Assembly (NCBI GenBank): GCA_022360135.1
Contig: JAKSDM010001018.1
Location: 1-9,785, forward strand
Reading direction: 5' to 3'
Source of the DNA: Pseudanabaenales cyanobacterium
Lineage (GTDB): Bacteria > Cyanobacteriota > Cyanobacteriia > Phormidesmidales > Phormidesmidaceae
DNA length: 9,785 nucleotides
Part shown: piece after piece, positions 5,768 to 9,785 of the stretch
Numbering within the stretch: position 1 is the stretch's first letter
Layout of the letters: every line of letters starts with the position of its first letter
Notes under the pieces: model-generated
What the model was told of the DNA's origin: nothing
Seen by the model: only the letters and a program-made list of their open reading frames with translations
Databases searched by the model: none
Position numbers and translations under genes: made by a program

Positions 5768-5977
5768 TTAGATAGCCGAATTAAAAACAGGGTAAATCAG
5801 AACCCGATCCTCAAAACTCCTCACAAGTTCCTCAAACTCTTTCCCTAGGTTTAAACCTGTAATTAGCTCAGTTACATCGACAGCTTTCCCTGAGCTTAAA
5901 GCATTTGGAAGTTCAAAACTAGGGATAAGAAAACCTTTGCCACTATTGAATGGCAAGGAGGCTGTTGCCCGGTTCAC
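5768..5977 (-). CDS. small ORF or gene remnant of unknown function
   Basis: 69 residues from a GTG that directly follows an in-frame stop. There is no ATG in the frame and no Shine-Dalgarno, so either the start is unusual or this is the 3' end of a lost gene. The translation is balanced and protein-like (FLIPSFELPNALSSGKAVD, then VTELITGLNLGKEFEELVRS, FEDRVLIYPVF). A perfect hairpin begins seven bases after its stop codon. The FEELVRS codons coincide with copy 3 of the dispersed repeat. I do not recognise the family, and the ORF may be chance. Confidence 0.3.
   Translation of the reverse strand: MNRATASLPFNSGKGFLIPSFELPNALSSGKAVDVTELITGLNLGKEFEELVRSFEDRVLIYPVFNSAI
5818..5836 (-). repeat. dispersed intergenic repeat, copy 3
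   Basis: TCCTCACAAGTTCCTCAAA, identical to the copy at 1990 over 19 bases. On its right CTCTTTCCCTAGGTTTAAA parallels TTCTTCATCTAACGTTTAAA beside copy 1, so the full unit is about 37-38 bases. Confidence 0.6.
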
Positions 5978-6002
5978 CTATACTCGCCAAGAAACAAAAC
6001 GT

Positions 6003-7037
6003 ATGAATCTAACCACAACCTACCTGGGCTTTGAACTGCGATCGCCCCTCGTGGTCGGAGCCTGTGCCCCCTTAACAGAAAACATTGACAATATTAGGCA
6101 GATGGAAGACGCCGGCGCCGCCGCCGTTGTATTGCATTCCCTGTTTGAAGAACAACTGCGTCAGGATCGCTTCGAGCTGCACCATTATCTGACTCAGAGA
6201 ATGGAAAGCTTCGCTGAAGCCCTCACCTATTTCCCGGAACCAGAAATCTTTCATGTTGAACCGGAAGCCTACCTGGAGCATATTCATCTGGCGAAACAGA
6301 AGGTAGACATGCCGATCATCGCCAGTCTAAATGGTTCCACTTTAGGCGGTTGGACCGACTATGCCCGCCACCTTGAACAAGCCGGGGCGGATGCACTGGA
6401 ATTGAACATTTACGCCGTTCCCACCGATATGACTCGGAGCGGAGCTGAGGTAGAGCATGAATACCTGGATATCGTCCGCTCGGTTACATCAGCAGTTGAT
6501 CTGCCTGTCGCCATCAAGCTTAGCCCTTACTTCAGCAACCTGGCGAATATGGCGAAGCGACTCACTGACACAGGGGTCAATGCTCTGGTCTTGTTCAATC
6601 GCTTCTACCAACCCGATATCGATCTCGAAACACTGGAAGTAAAACCCAACTTACTGCTCAGCACCCCCCAAGACAGACGTCTATCGCTGCGTTGGATTGG
6701 GATTCTTTATGGCTCACTGCCCGTAGATTTAGCCGCAACCAGCGGCGTCCACAATGCCTCAGATGTCCTGAAAATGCTGATGGCTGGAGCCAGCGTCACC
6801 ATGCTGGTGAGTGCATTATTACGCCATGGGATTGGACATATTCGTTACATCGAAGAAGAAATGCGTCATTGGATGGTCGAACATGAGTATGAGTCAGTTA
6901 CACAACTGCAGGGCAGCATGAGCCAAATCAATTGCCCCGATCCCAGCGCCTTTGAACGGGCTCAATATATGCAAGCCATTCAAACCTACCAACCAGGGGG
7001 CAAACCTATTTTCGAACCGTCATATTACTTCGGGTGA
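6003..7037 (+). CDS. dihydroorotate dehydrogenase-like flavoprotein
   Basis: 344 residues, a TIM-barrel protein of the class 1 dihydroorotate dehydrogenase superfamily. The ATG at 6003 is chosen because the family begins MxLTTTYLGxxLRSPLVVG; the frame stays open 22 codons further upstream. Visible landmarks are IIASLNGSTLGGW (105-117), ALELNIY (131-137), AIKLSPYFSN (170-179, Lys172 at the FMN position), LVLFNRFYQPDID (196-208), ATSGVH (245-250) and GASVTML (262-268). True enzymes have ELNxSCPN-like substrate and catalytic residues; here the sequence is ELNIYAVPTD, so the Cys and second Asn are missing. This subgroup is widespread in cyanobacteria, and from memory is often found near nifJ, encoding pyruvate:ferredoxin oxidoreductase. 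Inference: an FMN protein acting on another substrate, not the pyrimidine enzyme. A strong AAGGAGG at 5955-5961 is too far upstream to serve this start. The C-terminus is convergent with bgtA, 33 bases away. Confidence 0.88.
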   Translation: MNLTTTYLGFELRSPLVVGACAPLTENIDNIRQMEDAGAAAVVLHSLFEEQLRQDRFELHHYLTQRMESFAEALTYFPEPEIFHVEPEAYLEHIHLAKQKVDMPIIASLNGSTLGGWTDYARHLEQAGADALELNIYAVPTDMTRSGAEVEHEYLDIVRSVTSAVDLPVAIKLSPYFSNLANMAKRLTDTGVNALVLFNRFYQPDIDLETLEVKPNLLLSTPQDRRLSLRWIGILYGSLPVDLAATSGVHNASDVLKMLMAGASVTMLVSALLRHGIGHIRYIEEEMRHWMVEHEYESVTQLQGSMSQINCPDPSAFERAQYMQAIQTYQPGGKPIFEPSYYFG

Positions 7038-7052
7038 CCCTGAATGCTACTT

Positions 7053-7084
7053 TTTTATACGCGGGCGCTTTTATACGCGGGCGC
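7053..7084. repeat. perfect 16-bp tandem duplication at the 3' end of the ABC ATPase gene
   Basis: TTTTATACGCGGGCGC occurs at 7053-7068 and again at 7069-7084 with no spacer. The right copy covers the last four codons and the TAA stop of the minus-strand ATPase gene; the left copy is in the 33-base gap before the convergent flavoprotein gene. The duplication does not change the reading frame. Confidence 0.85.
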
Positions 7085-7853
7085 TGGTGAGGCTATTTTC
7101 AGGGTGCTTTAAACGATGCAAAAAGGCTTTCAAGCGATCGCTGCGGGGATTTCTAAACAGTGCTTCGGGCGACCCCTGTTCTTCAATAACACCCGCGTTA
7201 AAGAATAGCAGCTTGTTTGACACTTCCCTGGCAAACTGCATTTCGTGGGTAACGACTATCATCGTCATCCCCTCTTCTACCAATTGTCGCATTACTTCCA
7301 GCACTTCTCCCACCAGTTCAGGATCCAGAGCACTGGTAGGTTCATCAAACAAAATAGCTTCGGGCTTCATGCAAAGGCTTCGGGCAATGGCAACCCGCTG
7401 TTTTTGCCCGCCAGATAACTGTTCGGGATAAGCTTTAGCCTTATCTGTTAAACCTACTTTGCTGAGATAGTGGAACGCCAACTCTAGACAATCGGCGGCA
7501 GGAAATTTCAAGATTTTGTGGGGCGACAGCATAAGATTTTCTAACACCGTCAGGTGGGGAAACAAGTTGAAATGCTGAAACACCATGCTGACCTGACGGC
7601 GTAAGTCAAATAGCTCTTTCCAGGATAATTTTGTTGCTGAGACATCTTGCCCCATCACCTCTAGCTGCCCTTGATTAATGCCTTCAAGGCGGTTCAAGCA
7701 GCGTAAAAACGTGCTCTTGCCGCAGCCAGAAGGGCCAATAATCGAAACCACATCACCCTTTTCGAAAGTGGCGCTGATCCCTTTTAGAACCTCTAAGGAG
7801 CCATAACTTTTGTGTAAATCTTTACAAGCAATAACAGGGGATAGAGTGTCCAT
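7071..7853 (-). CDS. bgtA: polar amino acid ABC importer, ATPase subunit
   Basis: 260 residues, full length for a GlnQ/HisP-type ATPase. Motifs: Walker A GPSGCGKST (40-48), Q-loop Gln93 in VFQHFNLFPH, signature LSGGQKQR (146-153), Walker B AILFDEPTSALDP (166-178) with Glu171, and switch His203. FQHFNLFPHLTVLEN and the ALDPELVGEVL segment place it in the polar amino acid uptake subfamily. It is cytoplasmic, bound to the permease, and powers import by ATP hydrolysis. It stands divergent to the fused binding-protein/permease gene, so together they make a whole importer. This resembles BgtA/BgtB, the basic amino acid and glutamine permease described in Synechocystis, where as I recall the two genes are not adjacent. 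Substrate specificity cannot be proved from sequence. Confidence 0.92.
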   Translation of the reverse strand: MDTLSPVIACKDLHKSYGSLEVLKGISATFEKGDVVSIIGPSGCGKSTFLRCLNRLEGINQGQLEVMGQDVSATKLSWKELFDLRRQVSMVFQHFNLFPHLTVLENLMLSPHKILKFPAADCLELAFHYLSKVGLTDKAKAYPEQLSGGQKQRVAIARSLCMKPEAILFDEPTSALDPELVGEVLEVMRQLVEEGMTMIVVTHEMQFAREVSNKLLFFNAGVIEEQGSPEALFRNPRSDRLKAFLHRLKHPENSLTSARV

Positions 7854-7924
7854 AAATTTTTAGTGCTGCTCATAGACAGGGATCGCCTCAAATTAACAAA
7901 ATAATATGACTGAAAATTGATTCT

Positions 7925-7966
7925 GTATTCTAAAAAACACTTTTAAATTTACAAAATTTATACGGT
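7925..7966. promoter_or_regulatory. possible NtcA-type site and -10 box between the divergent transporter genes
   Basis: GTATTCTAAAAAAC (7925-7938) fits the relaxed NtcA core GT-N10-AC but has one mismatch to GTA-N8-TAC. On the plus strand 22 bases separate it from TACGGT (7961-7966), which fits TA-N3-T; this is the spacing of NtcA-activated promoters. On the minus strand TATTTT begins 21 bases away. NtcA activates nitrogen-uptake genes under nitrogen limitation, so the context suits, but AT-rich DNA gives such matches by chance. Confidence 0.35.
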
Positions 7967-8046
7967 TTCTTCAGGTAGGTGAGTCCCCTTAAACATCCAA
8001 CTGACTTCCTCCGGCTGATTTTCTACCTTTTTGCAGATCGAAATCC

Positions 8047-9597
8047 ATGGTCTTTAAACTCCGGCCTCGTTGGCTCCAACTTGCTCTGGTCGCCCTTATC
8101 GGCATTATTCTGGTCTTGGGGCTAGGGCGCTTTCCGAGTATCGCCCAAGAGGCTGCCGCCGCTAAGTGGAAAATCGGAACTGAACCCGCCTTCCCCCCCT
8201 TTGAGATGAAAGACGCTGCTACCGGCGATCTCGACGGTTTCGACATCGATTTAATCAAGGCTATTGGGGAAGCTGCAGGACGAGAGATTGAATTTGTTAG
8301 TCTCCCCTTTGAAGGGTTAATTCCGGCTCTGCAGTCCAAAACCATTGATGCCGCCATTAGCGGCATGACCATCACCGCTGAGCGATCGCAAACCGTTGAC
8401 TTTTCCAGACCCTACTTCAAAGCCGGTCTCGCCATCGCCGTGCGGGAAGACAATTCCGACATCAAGTCCTTTGAAAATTTGATGGGTAAGCAGATTGCTG
8501 TCCAAATAGGCACAACTGGGGCGCAACAAGCGGGTAGTGTGAAAGACGCCGTTGTCAGCACCTTTGATTCGGCTCCCCTAGCCCTGCAAGAACTGGTTAA
8601 CGGTCGAGTTGATGCAGTGGTTAATGACTTACCCGTAACCCTGTTCGCCATCAACGAAGCGAATTTAAAGGGGGTAAAAGTTGTTGGAGAACTGGTCACT
8701 GAGGAATATTACGGCATTGCCTTACCGAAAAACTCAGAAGCGCTGGCCGCCATAAATGCCGCCTTAGAAACCCTGATTCAAACCGGCGTCTATGCCCAGA
8801 TCTACCGTAAATGGTTTGTCTCGGACCCGCCAATTTTACCAACTATTGCGCCCTCCCTAATCAGCCCAACCCGTAGTGGCCTAAATTGGGGACGCCTGTT
8901 CCAAAACCTGCTTAAAGGGGCCTGGATAACGATTCTACTGACGGCGACCTCATTCTTTTTTGGCCTGATTGGCGGTTCGCTGGTGGCCTTCGCCCTAATC
9001 TCTCCCGTGAGGCCCCTACGCTGGTTGTGTCGGGCCTATGTCGACTTTTTCCGGGGCACGCCGATGTTAGTACAGTTGTTTATGATCTATTTTGGCATCC
9101 CAGCTATGTTGCAAGGATTGGGCTTTGAGGTCAGCTTTAACCGTTTCTTTGCAGCGGTGCTGGCCTTGAGCTTAAATGTTGCAGCCTATCTGGCGGAGAT
9201 TTTACGAGGCGGCATTCAGTCCATTGACCGGGGACAATGGGAAGCAGGCGAATCCCTCGCCATGAATCCGATCGAAACCATGCAATATGTGGTGTTTCCT
9301 CAATCATTTCGGCGCGTTTTACCCCCCTTGGGCAATGAATTCATTACCTTAATTAAAGACACCAGTTTAGCGGCGGTCATCGGCTTCGAAGAACTGTTCC
9401 GTCAGGGTCAGCTGGTTATGGCGACCACCTATCGGTCGTTTGAGGTTTTTCTGGCGATCGCGATCGTCTATCTGGTTATGACCTCTATTGCGTCTATATG
9501 CTTTAAGCGACTTGAGGCCTACATGGACCCCATTAGCCGGGCGAAAAAACTGACCCAGGCAAAAGCCTCAGCCCTGCCAACCACGCTTCCTTCTTAA
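8047..9597 (+). CDS. bgtB: fused substrate-binding protein and permease of an amino acid ABC importer
   Basis: 516 residues with two domains. Residues 1-35 are a basic start plus a hydrophobic signal or anchor. Residues 40-258 are a family 3 solute-binding domain: WKIGTEPAFPPFE, GFDIDLIKAIG, SGMTITAERSQTVDFSRPY with Arg113 as the likely carboxylate ligand, and NDLP with Asp194 as the likely amino-group ligand. Residues 285-490 are a permease of the His/Glu/Gln/Arg family with hydrophobic segments near 293-318, 341-355, 367-386 and 465-485, FFRGTPMLVQLF, and the ATPase-docking EAGESLAMNPIETMQYVVFP (399-418). The binding domain should face the periplasm, tethered to the permease. The ATPase is the divergent gene to the left. 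This layout matches cyanobacterial BgtB; homodimeric GlnP-type transporters are the analogue in Gram-positives. No clear Shine-Dalgarno precedes the ATG. Confidence 0.94.
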   Translation: MVFKLRPRWLQLALVALIGIILVLGLGRFPSIAQEAAAAKWKIGTEPAFPPFEMKDAATGDLDGFDIDLIKAIGEAAGREIEFVSLPFEGLIPALQSKTIDAAISGMTITAERSQTVDFSRPYFKAGLAIAVREDNSDIKSFENLMGKQIAVQIGTTGAQQAGSVKDAVVSTFDSAPLALQELVNGRVDAVVNDLPVTLFAINEANLKGVKVVGELVTEEYYGIALPKNSEALAAINAALETLIQTGVYAQIYRKWFVSDPPILPTIAPSLISPTRSGLNWGRLFQNLLKGAWITILLTATSFFFGLIGGSLVAFALISPVRPLRWLCRAYVDFFRGTPMLVQLFMIYFGIPAMLQGLGFEVSFNRFFAAVLALSLNVAAYLAEILRGGIQSIDRGQWEAGESLAMNPIETMQYVVFPQSFRRVLPPLGNEFITLIKDTSLAAVIGFEELFRQGQLVMATTYRSFEVFLAIAIVYLVMTSIASICFKRLEAYMDPISRAKKLTQAKASALPTTLPS

Positions 9598-9608
9598 GGA
9601 AGCATTTT
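9585..9608 (+). terminator. intrinsic terminator overlapping the bgtB stop codon
   Basis: GCTTCCTT (9585-9592), three-base loop CTT, AAGGAAGC (9596-9603), then ATTTT. The TAA stop codon (9595-9597) lies in the hairpin, so the last codons of the gene form the left arm. The T-run is short. Confidence 0.6.
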
Positions 9609-9711
9609 CGGCATACACTGCTAAATAATGTAATGATGTCGCCAACACGACTTGGAAGGTTAGGAGTCGAGAAAAATAAGTGAGCAGAGAAAAATAGACA
9701 GGCAATAATTT

Positions 9712-9785
9712 CTAGGCTGGCATCAATACCTCCATAATTTGTTCAACAGATTGGCCTTGAAGCAACAGGGATTGGGTAAACACAA
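9712..9785 (-). CDS. 3' end of an unidentified gene
   Basis: The minus strand is open from the window edge to TAG (9714-9712), giving about 23 codons ending VFTQSLLLQGQSVEQIMEVL then MPA. The amphipathic, Leu- and Gln-rich helix looks like a real C-terminus, and the next 115 bases to bgtB are free for a 3' flank. The other minus frames are closed by stops here. The stretch is too short to name a family. Confidence 0.45.
   Translation of the reverse strand, partial: VFTQSLLLQGQSVEQIMEVLMPA

Noticed and set aside
5937..6002. Upstream extension of the flavoprotein gene from a TTG codon
   Set aside because: The conserved family start is the ATG at 6003. The AAGGAGG at 5955 has no in-frame start codon at a usable distance.
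6952..7431. Plus-strand ORF of 159 codons across the convergent gene ends
   Set aside because: It overlaps the well-defined flavoprotein gene in another frame and is antisense to the ABC ATPase; it is a shadow.

Overview
The window is almost certainly from a cyanobacterium. The octamer GCGATCGC (HIP1, highly over-represented in many cyanobacterial genomes) occurs nine times, at about 442, 1526, 3665, 4758, 5315, 6038, 7134, 8382 and 9454. Several genes belong to families that are typical of or confined to cyanobacteria: a HoxW-type hydrogenase maturation protease, a DUF1830 protein, a dihydroorotate-dehydrogenase-like protein and a fused binding-protein/permease of the Bgt type. The genus cannot be fixed from this sequence.

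Left part (1-2000), all on the plus strand: the 3' end of a GGDEF-domain gene whose active-site motif is degenerate while its product-binding RxxD motif is kept, a single-domain universal stress protein of the ATP-binding type, and a HoxW-type protease. Each has its own long spacer, so they look like separate transcription units.

Middle part (2000-5970), an accessory-looking, gene-poor and partly decayed stretch. It holds a minus-strand pair (a protein with a 19-residue 'NRP' repeat and, downstream, a small ORF of about 63 codons), a gene-like plus-strand fragment, a minus-strand remnant of an orotate phosphoribosyltransferase with two in-frame stops and a ruined PRPP-binding motif, a protein made of 34 uninterrupted pentapeptide repeats, and a minus-strand DUF1830 gene. 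Around these lie AT-rich DNA, inverted repeats, a perfect 16-bp hairpin, small tandem duplications, and copies of a short dispersed intergenic repeat (core TCCTCACAAGTTCCTCAAA) at 572, 1990 and 5818, with a weaker one near 1275.

Right part (5970-9785), compact: a dihydroorotate-dehydrogenase-like flavoprotein (+), convergent with a polar amino acid ABC transporter ATPase (-), which is divergent from a fused substrate-binding protein/permease (+). The last two together make a complete importer resembling the cyanobacterial Bgt system for basic amino acids and glutamine. Their shared 193-bp promoter region carries a possible NtcA-type (nitrogen control) site. The window ends in the 3' end of an unidentified minus-strand gene.

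No RNA gene, CRISPR array, insertion sequence or prophage was seen. The most unusual items are the NRP-repeat protein with its small neighbour, the dispersed repeat, the decayed orotate phosphoribosyltransferase, and the degenerate GGDEF domain with an intact RxxD site.
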